Shown here: positions 30,610 to 39,037 of the stretch, in pieces | Layout of the letters: each line of letters opens with the position of its first letter | Position numbering within the stretch: the stretch's first letter is position 1 | Assembly: GCA_963815325.1 (NCBI GenBank) | Contig: CAWFGG010000007.1 | Coordinates: 1 to 64,000, forward strand | Source: JABDII01 sp963815325 | Lineage (GTDB): Bacteria; Gemmatimonadota; Gemmatimonadetes; Gemmatimonadales; GWC2-71-9 | Direction: 5' to 3' | DNA: 64,000 bases | The notes under the pieces: generated by a model | The model's input: the letters and a program-made list of their open reading frames with translations, nothing else | Databases searched by the model: none | What the model was told of the DNA's origin: nothing | Made by a program: the position numbers and the translations under genes

Positions 30610-31188
30610 TCGGGACCTCGGAACTCGGTCCCGCGCGCTCACTTCCGGCATCTATCAATACGCTGCCTACCTCATTGCCGATGGGAAGCTCCCCTATCGA
30701 GATTTTGTCTTTCCGCAGTTACCGTATCTGAGTTATCCCTATGCACTTCTTCCACCCACGTTACTTAGCGCTCGACTAGTCTCGATAGCGTTTGGCTTAG
30801 CGTTGGGATGCTCGCTCATGCTCGCGCTTCGCTCCCATCCGAAGGAACGACTGTGGGTGTTGATCTTTCTCGCGACGAATGGAGCGATATTGGCATGGGT
30901 ACCGGTGGCAAAGCACTATGCCCTGACGATGAGTTTGTCCTACTTGGCTTTTTGGCTGGTGCTCTCTCCCTCGTACAAGAAGACGGCAATTAGCGGGGCT
31001 CTCTTAGGGATCGTCTGCGGCACACGCCTGCTCTATTTTCCGTTTCCATTCGTGTTTGGCTTGTTCCTTGGCTTTCCGAAGAGCGGGCGCTGGCAGCGGC
31101 TTTCCGCGTTTGCGCTTGGACTTGCCCTGACTCTCCTTCCAGTTCTTGGGCTCGCGTTAGTCGTTGCACTCGGGACCTCGGTACTCCG
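30610..31188. repeat. Near-identical 19-base direct repeats flanking a gene remnant
   Basis: The 30610-30628 and 31170-31188 segments both read TCGGGACCTCGG followed by A or T, then ACTC and a final G/C-G, matching at 17 of 19 positions and 560 bases apart. They bracket the AT-richer glycosyltransferase remnant and may mark the edges of an insertion or a recombination event. Confidence 0.55.
30640..31170 (+). pseudogene. Remnant of a membrane glycosyltransferase gene
   Basis: An open stretch here encodes SGIYQYAAYLIADGKLPYRDFVFPQLPYLSYPYALLPP followed by several hydrophobic helices up to about ALVVALGTS. This looks like an internal piece of a GT39/PMT-like or ArnT-like polytopic glycosyltransferase, whose usual N-terminal acidic catalytic motif should lie just before. 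Both ends are missing: upstream the frame leaves homology at a 19-base repeat, and downstream it runs into a heptamer array and then antisense to the next gene. The base composition is visibly AT-richer than that of its neighbours, suggesting acquired DNA. No start with a ribosome site is seen. It is most likely a non-functional fragment. Confidence 0.6.
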
Positions 31189-31204
31189 CGATTACTCGCG
31201 CAGC

Positions 31205-31239
31205 TTACTCCTTACTCCTTACTCCTTACTCCTTACTCC
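31205..31239. repeat. Five perfect TTACTCC heptamers
   Basis: The 7-base unit TTACTCC is repeated five times without error. The fourth unit supplies, on the minus strand, the TAA stop codon of the secreted-protein gene that ends at 31226. Copy-number change would therefore alter only the untranslated part, or at most the last residues. Confidence 0.95.
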
Positions 31240-32302
31240 TCAGCTCCTCCCTGCCGTCCGGCAGCCTCAGCTCCCGTCTCACCGCCTTCAGCAGCTGGGC
31301 GTCGACGGGGAAGGCATTTTCGAACGTCACCCGCGCCGGATCCAGCTTGGCCGCCCGAACATAGGCGTCCCGGTACCGGGTGGCCAGCTCCGGCGCCCGG
31401 ACATCGAGCAGCATTGCCCCGCATCGTACCGCGGCCCGGCTGCTGACGCGCTCGGCGGTCACGCGGTCGTTGCCAGGCACGCCCTGCCGCGCCACTTCGC
31501 GACTGGCGATGGGATAACAGAGCTCGCGGATCGCGGCAAACAGTACGACCTCCGTGTCACCCAGTGCGAGCGGCATGCCGACGGCAACGACATTGTCGCC
31601 CGGATCATCCGGCTCGCCCAGGAAGATTCGGCCCTCCGGCCCTATGGCCGGCGAGGCGATCACCACGCCTCGGTCGAGACGACGATCCATGAGCCAACCT
31701 TCGAGGGCTGGCTCCATGCGCTCCTGCCATTGCCGCTCGACCGCAGCCAGATAGGCATCCCGCTGCGGCGACTCCGCCTCACGGTGCGCCCGGAGAAACA
31801 CCCGCCACTCTTCTTCGAGGGCGGCGATGAACTGGCCGGCGATCTCGCGCTGGTTCTTCTTCTTCAGGACCTCGGACAGAACCCGGGCTCCAAATTCCTC
31901 TCGCGTCTCACCGCGAGCGGCGGCGGCCAATGCAGCCAGCATCGGCTCGGGTTCGGGCGAACCGAAGTAGAGCGGCAGGAAATGAAAAATCTCAAACGTG
32001 CTGTCGGTGGCGAACGCGATCCGGAAGTAGGATCGGAGTCGATCGAGCGTCGTCGGATACAGTCCTTGGGCTTCCTTGGCGCTCTTGATGTGCGCCGCGT
32101 AGTCCGGGGCGTAGAGCGGGAGCGGCGCAAGCCCGTCATACCCCACTACCGCGAGGCCATGATACCAGAGATCGACATGTGCTGCCGAACGTACCACCCA
32201 CCCGGGGCCACCACTCACCTGAGGGACGGCCTGTCCAGGAAGCGGCGCGGCCCCAGCGACGAGCACACCGAGCGCGAGGCCTATGATGGTTGCCTGCTTC
32301 AT
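31226..32302 (-). CDS. Secreted protein of unknown function
   Basis: I do not recognise this 358-residue protein. It begins with a clear signal peptide (MKQATIIGLALGVLVAGAAPLPGQA, cleavage probably after QA). The mature part starts VPQVSGGPGWVVRSAAHVDLWYHGLAVVGYDG and is largely helical, with a charged region near 150-190 (LKKKNQREIAGQFIAALEEEW). The pattern VDLWYHGLAVVG at the start and the absence of HExxH rule out an obvious zinc protease. Its stop codon lies within a heptamer repeat. The next gene upstream, a TorD-like chaperone, is 28 bases away on the same strand, so it could be the last gene of the soe-like transcript. A role in that pathway is not supported by sequence. Confidence 0.75.
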   Translation of the reverse strand: MKQATIIGLALGVLVAGAAPLPGQAVPQVSGGPGWVVRSAAHVDLWYHGLAVVGYDGLAPLPLYAPDYAAHIKSAKEAQGLYPTTLDRLRSYFRIAFATDSTFEIFHFLPLYFGSPEPEPMLAALAAAARGETREEFGARVLSEVLKKKNQREIAGQFIAALEEEWRVFLRAHREAESPQRDAYLAAVERQWQERMEPALEGWLMDRRLDRGVVIASPAIGPEGRIFLGEPDDPGDNVVAVGMPLALGDTEVVLFAAIRELCYPIASREVARQGVPGNDRVTAERVSSRAAVRCGAMLLDVRAPELATRYRDAYVRAAKLDPARVTFENAFPVDAQLLKAVRRELRLPDGREELRSKE

Positions 32303-32330
32303 TGATTCAGATCCTCACTCGAACACACAG

Positions 32331-33203
32331 TCATGGGCTCCTCACACTCTCCGCTGCCGCCCGGTGCAGCAGGTTGGCGAACGTGGCCGTCCGGCGGGCC
32401 CGCTCGGCCCAGAAAGTAGCGATGGAGCCCAAGGAATTGGCATAGCCGAGATGCAAGTCCACCCAGCGGTCGGCCTCAGCCCCGAGCCACTTCATCATAG
32501 CGGGTGCATCCTGCCCCAGGAGTGACCCCAACACGAAGCGCCTCCCACCGGCTCGCACGCCGAGAGAGAGTTCCCGCCCCGCCCGCTCGAGGTCGGTGCG
32601 GGTGAGGACGATGCCGCACCTGACCGGAGCCGCGAACGCCGACACCAGCTCCTCGAGGCTGGCAGACTCTGCGTCGGGCAGACCCGGGGCCTCGCGCAGA
32701 TGGAGGGGCAGGACCGTGGGAACTCCGAGGCCTGAGGCCTCCGCCACCAGTGCCGACTTGAGCAGGCGTGCCCAGTCTCGAAAAGGGCCCGGCCCAATTT
32801 CGATCGCCTTCTCGAGAAACGCAGGCTGCCAACTCAGGAGGTGCTCGAACAGGAGGGCGGAGCGTGCCCTGCCCAGCGCCGCTCGGCGCGTCAGATCGGT
32901 TTCGGCCTCTTCGAGTTCAGCCAGACGCACATAGAGTCCGAGAAGGGCCGTCAGATGATCGGGCTCGGTCGGTGGCGCTGGGCCCAGGGCCCGCCAGAAC
33001 CCCCGGACCCGATCCTCGGCTTCGCCACCCAGCATGCCCTCCGCGCCCAAGTACACGGAGGCGTAGGGAACGAGCTGGAAGACGAAGAGGTCGGTGTGTT
33101 CAGCCGCGGTCGGCGGCCGATCGAGCTTCAGGACCCGGGCAAGTCCCGCGGTCTCTTCGCTGGGGGACTCGGCAAGAACGGCAAGCGCGCGAAGTAACTC
33201 CAT
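32331..33203 (-). CDS. TorD-family chaperone for a molybdoenzyme
   Basis: This 290-residue, all-helical cytoplasmic protein resembles the TorD/DmsD/NarJ chaperones that guard insertion of the molybdenum cofactor. Recognisable features are the N-terminal helix (MELLRALAVLAESPSEETAGLARVL), the motif DLFVFQLVPYASVYLGAEGMLGG, and an acidic helix with PTEPDHLTALLGLYVRLAELEE typical of the family core (E-PDH-). The C-terminal ~100 residues are an extension not present in short TorD proteins. It starts 3 bases after the stop of the molybdopterin subunit, so that enzyme is the obvious client. Confidence 0.8.
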   Translation of the reverse strand: MELLRALAVLAESPSEETAGLARVLKLDRPPTAAEHTDLFVFQLVPYASVYLGAEGMLGGEAEDRVRGFWRALGPAPPTEPDHLTALLGLYVRLAELEEAETDLTRRAALGRARSALLFEHLLSWQPAFLEKAIEIGPGPFRDWARLLKSALVAEASGLGVPTVLPLHLREAPGLPDAESASLEELVSAFAAPVRCGIVLTRTDLERAGRELSLGVRAGGRRFVLGSLLGQDAPAMMKWLGAEADRWVDLHLGYANSLGSIATFWAERARRTATFANLLHRAAAESVRSP

Positions 33204-33206
33204 CCG

Positions 33207-36137
33207 CTAGGAGGAGCCTGGCCCGACGCCCGCTGGGTGTGTCGGTTCCGGCAGGCGGAAGTGTTCCTTCGCCGGCTTCAGGGGCCGGAGCAACCAGAAC
33301 GGCCGGCGGGTACCCTCCGGCGAATGGGTATCAGCGGGACGGGCCTTCTCCAACCAGCGCCGGTACATGTCACGCGCCAGATCCGTGTCGACGGCGATGT
33401 CGCCATAGGCGTCGCCGGGATCGGCCTTCCGGATGCGAACGGCCTGATGCCAGCAGTGCTGCCCGGAGACGGGATCCGGATGCACGGAGAACGTGAGGTT
33501 TTGATGTACGCCGACATCGGTCCACCAGATTCGGAGGGTATCGGGATCGGACGACGCAAACGGTTCGACACCGCGCCGGCGCGTGAGACCCCAGCTCGCA
33601 CCGCGGTGATCCAAGTTCACCGTGGCCATGAGCTGCCGCTGCCCTGTCTCGCCGAGTTTCCACCGACCCATGTGGTGACTACAGGCAACCACACCGGGGC
33701 GGATCCCCTCGGTCACCCAGGCCTTGACCACGAAGTGCCCGATCTCCGTTTCCACCCGAACGAGGTCGCCGGTCGAGAGGCCGAGGCGGCTCGCATCGGA
33801 CGCATGGATCCAGAGTGGATTGGTGTGCGCGATCTCGTCGAGCCACTTGGCATTGGCGCTCCGGGTGTGGATGTGGACCGGGAGCCGGAAGGTGCTGATC
33901 AGCGGCATCTGATCCGCGGCCAAGTGGGTCGGGTGGATGTGGCTCTTGAGATAAGTGGGTAGGGCCGCTTCGGGCCACCCCCACTCGGCCAGGGTGCGTG
34001 AGTAGAACTCGAGCCGACCGCTTGGCGTGGGCCAGCCGCGCAGAATCTTCCCGTCGACCGTCACCCCGACGGGGCGGCGGCCTTCCGCGTCGGGCTCGGG
34101 CGACGGCTGCGGCACCACGTTGGGTGATGGCGGCTTGGGCGCACGGGTGTACACCCGGCCGAATTGATCCTCGCGGATATCCTGGAGGTCATCGCGGGGA
34201 ACCTCGTACGTGTAGACCGGGCCGACGCGTCGCTCGACCTCGAAGGCACCGTAGCGACGCATGTAATCGAGCGGGCTCAGGCCCTCGGCGGCAGCTCGCT
34301 CCGGCAGTCCGGGAACCGAGTGCTCGAAGGCGTAGGCGTAGTACTCGTCCACCGTGAGCTTCTCGCCGGGACGCTGTTTGGAGGCGACGAACTGGCGGAT
34401 ACCCAGTGCCCCGTCGGGGTCGATCCGCCAGGTGAGGTCGATCCAGAATTCGTTCTCTTCCCAGACCTCGCCCGGATTGACCTCCCGCGTATCGGCCACC
34501 CGCTGGCCCATCCGTTCGCGGAGCGCACGCAAGACCGGCTGACGGAATCCGATCCACTGCGCGTCGTGGGTCTCGTACGAATGGGTGTCGTGCCGCTCGG
34601 AGCTGTGGCCCATCGGCAGCACGTAGTCGGCGAAGTAGGCCGTTTCATTCCACGTGGGGGTCAGGGCGACATGCAACCCCACCAGATCCGGGTTGGTGAG
34701 CACTTCGATCCACGAGAAGCCGTCCGGATTGGTCCACACCGGGTTGTAGACCCGGGTGAAATACACATCGACTCGCCCCCGCCCCTCCTTCAGAAAGTGA
34801 GGTAGGAGGAAGGAGAGTTCGTTCATCGCCAACGGGTATTCCACCGGCCACGTCAGTTCGTTCCAGGTCTTCGGGTGCGGCGGCGTGTGAATCGGTTCGG
34901 GGACGAACTTATTCCAGGCGTTGGGGAAGGTGCCGCCTTCGCTCGCCACGGCGCCCATGAGAGCGTTCAACAGGAACAGGGTGCGGGATACCTGCCACCC
35001 TCCTTCGTTCCCGGCCGCGGCACTGCGCCAATTGTGCGTGGCGAGCCGAGTCCCGGCGGTGGCCACCACCTGAGCCACATCTTCGATGACCGAGGCATCG
35101 AGCCCCGACTCCGCGGCGGCAAACTCGAACGTGTAGTCGCGATACAGCTCCTTCAGCACGCGCTCGAAGTTGTCGAATGACGGCTCGAGATCGTCGCGCT
35201 CGCAGGCGAGATACTCGTGCCAATTCCACCACTGCCGCACAAACTCTCTGTTGTAGAGATCGTGTTGAATGAGGTAGTTGGCCACGGCCAAGAGCACCGC
35301 AGCCTCGGAGCCGGGATACGACGCCAGCCAGTGATCCGCGTGGGTCGCGGTATTCGACAGCCTGGTGTCGAACACGATCAACCGAGCGCCGTTTTGCTTG
35401 GCCTCCATGACGCGCTGGGCGTGCGGGTTGAAGTAGTGTCCGGTCTCCAAGTGCGCCGACACCAGCACCATCACCTTCGCGTTGGCAAAATCCGGGCTCG
35501 GCCGGTCGTAGCCCATCCAGAACTGGTACCCGGCCCGACCGTTGGAGGAACAGACATTGGTGTGGGAGTTGTGCCCGTCCACACCCCACGCGGCGAGGAT
35601 CCGTTCGGTGAACCCATCCTCGCCGGGACGACCCACGTGGTACATCACCTCGTTGTGGCGATCTTCCTGGATCGCCCGGCGAATCCGCCCGGCGATGTCG
35701 TCCAGCGCCTCATCCCACCCGACCTCGACCCACTTTCCCTCGCCCCGGACGCCGGCACGCTTGAGGGGCACGAGGATGCGGTCCGGGTCGGTCACCTGGG
35801 TAATGGTGGCCGGACCCTTGGCGCAATTCCGCCCCCGGGAGCCGGGATGCTCCGGATTGCCCTCGAACTTCCGTACCTGCAGCGTCTCCTTGTCCACGTA
35901 GGCCAGCAGTCCGCAGGCCGATTCACAATTGAAGCAGGTGGTGGGGACCAGGCTGTAGCGGCGTTCCACCCGCTCGGGCCAGGCGCGCGAATCCAATTCC
36001 ACCCAATCGTCCCACCGCTCTTTCGGCGGGAAGGACGCCAGGTGAATCCGGCTTGGCCCGGGGTAGAAGGTTTCACCGCGCCGTTCGACATCTTCCTTGG
36101 CCGCGCGGACTCGGTCGCTCAGCTCTCTCGGCGTCAT
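33207..36137 (-). CDS. Molybdopterin oxidoreductase catalytic subunit, SoeA-like
   Basis: This is the large subunit of a DMSO-reductase-family molybdoenzyme, 976 residues from the ATG at 36137, 10 bases after the upstream gene. The N-terminal 4Fe-4S motif is CFNCESACGLLAYV with a distal GRNCAKGPAT. NVCSSNGRAGYQ holds the candidate molybdenum-ligating Cys. The bis-MGD domains follow (VLVSAHLETGHYFNPHAQRVMEAK, ARLIVFDTRLSNTATHADHW) and the cap domain is at the end (PLWIHASDASRLGLSTGDLVRVETE). There is no Tat leader, so the enzyme should face the cytoplasm, like the sulfite dehydrogenase SoeABC. The length fits SoeA (about 960). With the persulfide pathway nearby, sulfite oxidation is the best guess; polysulfide or thiosulfate reductase remains possible. 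Confidence 0.82.
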   Translation of the reverse strand: MTPRELSDRVRAAKEDVERRGETFYPGPSRIHLASFPPKERWDDWVELDSRAWPERVERRYSLVPTTCFNCESACGLLAYVDKETLQVRKFEGNPEHPGSRGRNCAKGPATITQVTDPDRILVPLKRAGVRGEGKWVEVGWDEALDDIAGRIRRAIQEDRHNEVMYHVGRPGEDGFTERILAAWGVDGHNSHTNVCSSNGRAGYQFWMGYDRPSPDFANAKVMVLVSAHLETGHYFNPHAQRVMEAKQNGARLIVFDTRLSNTATHADHWLASYPGSEAAVLLAVANYLIQHDLYNREFVRQWWNWHEYLACERDDLEPSFDNFERVLKELYRDYTFEFAAAESGLDASVIEDVAQVVATAGTRLATHNWRSAAAGNEGGWQVSRTLFLLNALMGAVASEGGTFPNAWNKFVPEPIHTPPHPKTWNELTWPVEYPLAMNELSFLLPHFLKEGRGRVDVYFTRVYNPVWTNPDGFSWIEVLTNPDLVGLHVALTPTWNETAYFADYVLPMGHSSERHDTHSYETHDAQWIGFRQPVLRALRERMGQRVADTREVNPGEVWEENEFWIDLTWRIDPDGALGIRQFVASKQRPGEKLTVDEYYAYAFEHSVPGLPERAAAEGLSPLDYMRRYGAFEVERRVGPVYTYEVPRDDLQDIREDQFGRVYTRAPKPPSPNVVPQPSPEPDAEGRRPVGVTVDGKILRGWPTPSGRLEFYSRTLAEWGWPEAALPTYLKSHIHPTHLAADQMPLISTFRLPVHIHTRSANAKWLDEIAHTNPLWIHASDASRLGLSTGDLVRVETEIGHFVVKAWVTEGIRPGVVACSHHMGRWKLGETGQRQLMATVNLDHRGASWGLTRRRGVEPFASSDPDTLRIWWTDVGVHQNLTFSVHPDPVSGQHCWHQAVRIRKADPGDAYGDIAVDTDLARDMYRRWLEKARPADTHSPEGTRRPFWLLRPLKPAKEHFRLPEPTHPAGVGPGSS

Positions 36138-36147
36138 CGTCACACCC

Positions 36148-37686
36148 TCACGCGAGCGGAACGGATTGCCCGGCCTGCACGTAGGCGTGCTCGTGGGCCA
36201 GCAGTCCGGCCAGGGCCAGCGGTGCTGCCGCCATCCCGATCCACGGCGCCAGGACCCCGCCGACCACGAGTGCCACCCCAACCCAGAAGAACCGGGCGTA
36301 GCGGCCGCGGATCATCTCCCACGCGGCCAGCTTGGCGTGGGCCGTGGGATGGGTCATGGTGGCTTCCCCCAGCACAAACAGGAGGTGAATCAGGCTACTG
36401 ACGGCGAGCACGGCGAGCAACGGAATGAAGGCGCGAGGCGCCAGGCGAGGTGCGACCAGCAGCACGGCGGCCGAACCGGCCAGCACGGCTTGGACCGCCA
36501 GGTGCGGCACGAGAAGCGGGCTCTGCCAGAGATCCCTGGCCTTTGCCTGCGCAAAGAGGTAGGCCGTGTACACCGCGGTGAGGAGGGCCAGCGGCACGCC
36601 GGCCAGCATCCCGAACCATTGAAGCTGTGGCACAGAGACGACGCTGCCAACGAAGTGGGCCGCGAGAACGGCTGCGTAGCCAGAGATGACGATCCCGCCG
36701 CGTACCAGCCAGCTCTTCGGCTGGGCGTGGGTGAAGAGATAGTAGAACCGCTCGGGGTGCTCGAGGTCCCAGATCAGGAGCAGCCCCGTGAGTGCGAGGA
36801 AGCCGCCTCCCATGAGAGGGGCCACCCACTGCCACAGTGCACTCGACGCGGGGATGATGTTGAGCGCCACGAGCAGGAACGGCACCAGATAGGCGCCCGC
36901 CGCGATGCCCTTGGTCCACGTGTACAGGCTGACGCGCCAATCCCACGGCATCGTGTGCGGAATATCGTAGGCGAGGATCGCGGCCGCCGAGTTGTTCGGC
37001 TCGGCGGGGTGGCCGGAGACCACGGCGTGGGAACCGGCGGCCTGCTCGCTCCACATGAAGAGCCCGCCGGCGGGCCGGCGGGCCGCGATGGGATCGAGCG
37101 TCGCTTGGTGCGCGCCGTTGTAGAACAGCTTGGGGCGGGTCGCCTTCTCGGGCCGCCGCACTGTCACCGGCCCGCGCATCGCCAGCTCGGCCACCCGCGA
37201 CCCCGCACTGTTCAGGTCGCCGATCAAGATCGCCTCCGTCGGACACACCACGACACAGGCCGGTTCGAGCCCCACGTCCAGCCGATGCGCGCAGAAATTG
37301 CACTTCTCGGCGGAATGATCCTCAGGATTGATGAAGATGGCGTCGTAGGGACACGCGGCGATGCAGGCCTTGCAGCCGATACAGATCGACTTGTCGAAGT
37401 CCACGATCCCGTCCGAGCGCTGATGCATCGCCCGCGTGGGGCAGGCCGTGACACACGGAGGATCGTCGCACTGGTTACACCGCGTCACCTGGAAGGCGCG
37501 ACGCGCCTCGGGAAACGTGCCGACGTCGACGTACTTGACGTAGGTCCGGTTGACCGACAGCGGCACCTCGTTCTCTGACTTACAGGCCGTAGTGCAGGCA
37601 TGGCAGCCGATGCACCGGGTGTGGTCGATGACCTTGCCCCAGTATATCGGCAACTCCTGCCCTTGTGCCGCCGCTGCTTCAGGCAT
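36148..37686 (-). CDS. Fused Fe-S and NrfD-type membrane subunit, SoeBC-like
   Basis: One chain joins two subunits that are normally separate. Residues ~1-190 form a four-cluster ferredoxin subunit (CIGCHACTTACKSE, CNQCDDPPCVTACPT, CIGCKACIAACPYD, CNFCAHR... CVVVCPTEA). After a linker near 190-260 comes an NrfD/PsrC-like membrane domain with eight to ten spans (VSLYTWTKGIAAGAYLVPFLLVALNII, LLLIWDLEHPERFYYLF, HAKLAAWEMIRGRYARFFWVGVALV) that would exchange electrons with quinone. The start at ATG 37686 gives MPEAAAAQGQELPIYWGKVIDHTRC and 512 residues; an earlier start at 37752 is possible. It leads the transcript soeBC-soeA-torD and is divergent from a secreted DUF302-like gene across a 269-base region. 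Confidence 0.85.
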   Translation of the reverse strand: MPEAAAAQGQELPIYWGKVIDHTRCIGCHACTTACKSENEVPLSVNRTYVKYVDVGTFPEARRAFQVTRCNQCDDPPCVTACPTRAMHQRSDGIVDFDKSICIGCKACIAACPYDAIFINPEDHSAEKCNFCAHRLDVGLEPACVVVCPTEAILIGDLNSAGSRVAELAMRGPVTVRRPEKATRPKLFYNGAHQATLDPIAARRPAGGLFMWSEQAAGSHAVVSGHPAEPNNSAAAILAYDIPHTMPWDWRVSLYTWTKGIAAGAYLVPFLLVALNIIPASSALWQWVAPLMGGGFLALTGLLLIWDLEHPERFYYLFTHAQPKSWLVRGGIVISGYAAVLAAHFVGSVVSVPQLQWFGMLAGVPLALLTAVYTAYLFAQAKARDLWQSPLLVPHLAVQAVLAGSAAVLLVAPRLAPRAFIPLLAVLAVSSLIHLLFVLGEATMTHPTAHAKLAAWEMIRGRYARFFWVGVALVVGGVLAPWIGMAAAPLALAGLLAHEHAYVQAGQSVPLA

Positions 37687-37900
37687 CGCTACGCTCCGCT
37701 CTGCCGGTCGATCATGGGATTTCCGGGCGGTATGACCGCCGCGCCGAGACACGCCCTGGGAAGATTAGCGGGCCCGGCGCCAGGCACAAGAAGCATGAAG
37801 ATGTCCTTACTACCGAATTTCGGATGCCTTTATCAGAATCTTCAGGAGTCTTCAAATGATCCTCCCGGAGCCTTCATAGGGCAAAGTGTATTCTCCACTC

Positions 37901-37918
37901 GCGATATATGAATATCGC
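37901..37918. promoter_or_regulatory. Palindromic operator candidate upstream of the DUF302-like gene
   Basis: A perfect inverted repeat GCGATAT-ATGA-ATATCGC lies in the AT-richer divergent region between the soe-like genes and the DUF302-like gene. It is 38 bases before the preferred GTG start. Its size and symmetry suit a dimeric regulator such as the ArsR-type protein encoded 4.3 kb away, and its GATAT/ATATC core recalls the site at 42062. The ATG at 37908 lies within the palindrome, which argues against that ATG as the start codon. Confidence 0.5.
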
Positions 37919-37955
37919 CATTTCCCTAAGGTATCACCTGAGAAAGGGGGATCGC

Positions 37956-39011
37956 GTGCGCTTCGCATTCGGATTGGGCCCGTGCCCACGCCTGGCGGCA
38001 GCAGGGGCTCTGCTGGCCCTCGTGCTGGGGCCTGGCCTGGCGGGGTCTGGCTCGAGCGCCGTGGCCCAGGAGGCCCCGTCGTACGGGGTCTATGTAAAGC
38101 TGATCGACCAGGCCGTGGGACCGTTTGACGCGGTGGTATCCGCGCTCAAGGGCGGATTGGCCGGCAGCGAGTGGACGGTGCTCGCGGACTATGAGAGCGG
38201 GGTGAATCGCGACAAGTGCGCCTACCGGGGCCATGTGTTCGTGGTGAACTCGCCGGCGTACGCTGCCCAAGTGGCGCAGCGCGGGCCCGTCGCCGCGTTC
38301 GCGCTCCCGGTTCGCGTGGCCGTGTACCAAGATGAAAACGGGACCCACGTGGCGCTGGCCAACCCGCAGTCCCTCACTCGCACCATGGTCGCCGAGACAG
38401 GCTTCGCGATTCCGGCCAACGGTGCCCTGGAGCAACTCAAGGCGATCGTAACAAAAGCGGTCCCGGGCAACGCAGTCGCCACTCAATACGGGGAAATGCG
38501 TGACCGCGGACTGATCAGCAAGACGATGGGGATCATTGCCGGCGGTCCGTTCGACTCGAAGATCGAGAAGATTGCGTCGGTCGATCTCGAAGCGGGCATG
38601 TCGGTTCAGGATGTGGCGCAACGTCTCTACGCCGGGCTCACGAAGTTGGGCGGGTCCCGCCGGTGGGGCGTCCGACCCGTGTACATGCTGAGCCTGCCCA
38701 ACCACGATCTCGCCATCATCGGCGTGACCGGTGAGGCGATGGAGGCCAAGGCGTTCGACATCGTCCAGCACGGCAGCGACGACACCAGGAAGGACATGGC
38801 CTGTCCCGGTCTCGACCACGCGGCGGCGTTCCCGATCGAGTTGGTCCTCACGCGGGTGGACGATGCGGTCGAGATCCATGCGGTCGACGCCATGTTCCGC
38901 ATGAAGATCTACTTCGAGGATGCCGGTTCGATGAAATTCGCCGCCAATATGCGTATGCCGCCGTCCATTGAAGATGAAATTCGCGACAAGGTCGAGGAAT
39001 CACTCGAGTAG
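37956..39011 (+). CDS. Secreted DUF302-like protein of the sulfur island
   Basis: This exported protein has 351 residues from a GTG start. That start has GAAAGGGGG five bases upstream and gives a typical signal peptide (MRFAFGLGPCPRLAAAGALLALVLGPGLAG... AVAQEA). The ATG at 37908 lies in a palindrome and would blur the signal peptide. The mature part has two DUF302-like halves: one around FDAVVSALKGGLAGSEWTVLADYE to LPVRVAVYQDENGTHVALANPQSL, the other around KAFDIVQHGSDD to MFRMKIYFEDAGSMKFAAN. DUF302 proteins have no agreed biochemical role, though they recur near sulfur and redox genes. A single Cys in each half (DKCAYRG, MACPGLD) could bind sulfur or metal. It is co-directional with fadL, 26 bases away. 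Confidence 0.75.
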   Translation: MRFAFGLGPCPRLAAAGALLALVLGPGLAGSGSSAVAQEAPSYGVYVKLIDQAVGPFDAVVSALKGGLAGSEWTVLADYESGVNRDKCAYRGHVFVVNSPAYAAQVAQRGPVAAFALPVRVAVYQDENGTHVALANPQSLTRTMVAETGFAIPANGALEQLKAIVTKAVPGNAVATQYGEMRDRGLISKTMGIIAGGPFDSKIEKIASVDLEAGMSVQDVAQRLYAGLTKLGGSRRWGVRPVYMLSLPNHDLAIIGVTGEAMEAKAFDIVQHGSDDTRKDMACPGLDHAAAFPIELVLTRVDDAVEIHAVDAMFRMKIYFEDAGSMKFAANMRMPPSIEDEIRDKVEESLE

Positions 39012-39037
39012 TACGGTTCTACTTTACGGAGGGTGCA

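Noticed and set aside
30602..32305. A single 567-residue + strand gene
   Set aside because: Only the first part (to about 31170) has protein character. The rest is antisense to a well-formed secreted-protein gene and crosses a tandem repeat, so it is a fragment plus a shadow.
37908..37955. ATG start of the DUF302-like gene at 37908
   Set aside because: The ATG sits in a perfect palindrome and lacks a ribosome site; the GTG at 37956 has a strong one and gives a clean signal peptide.
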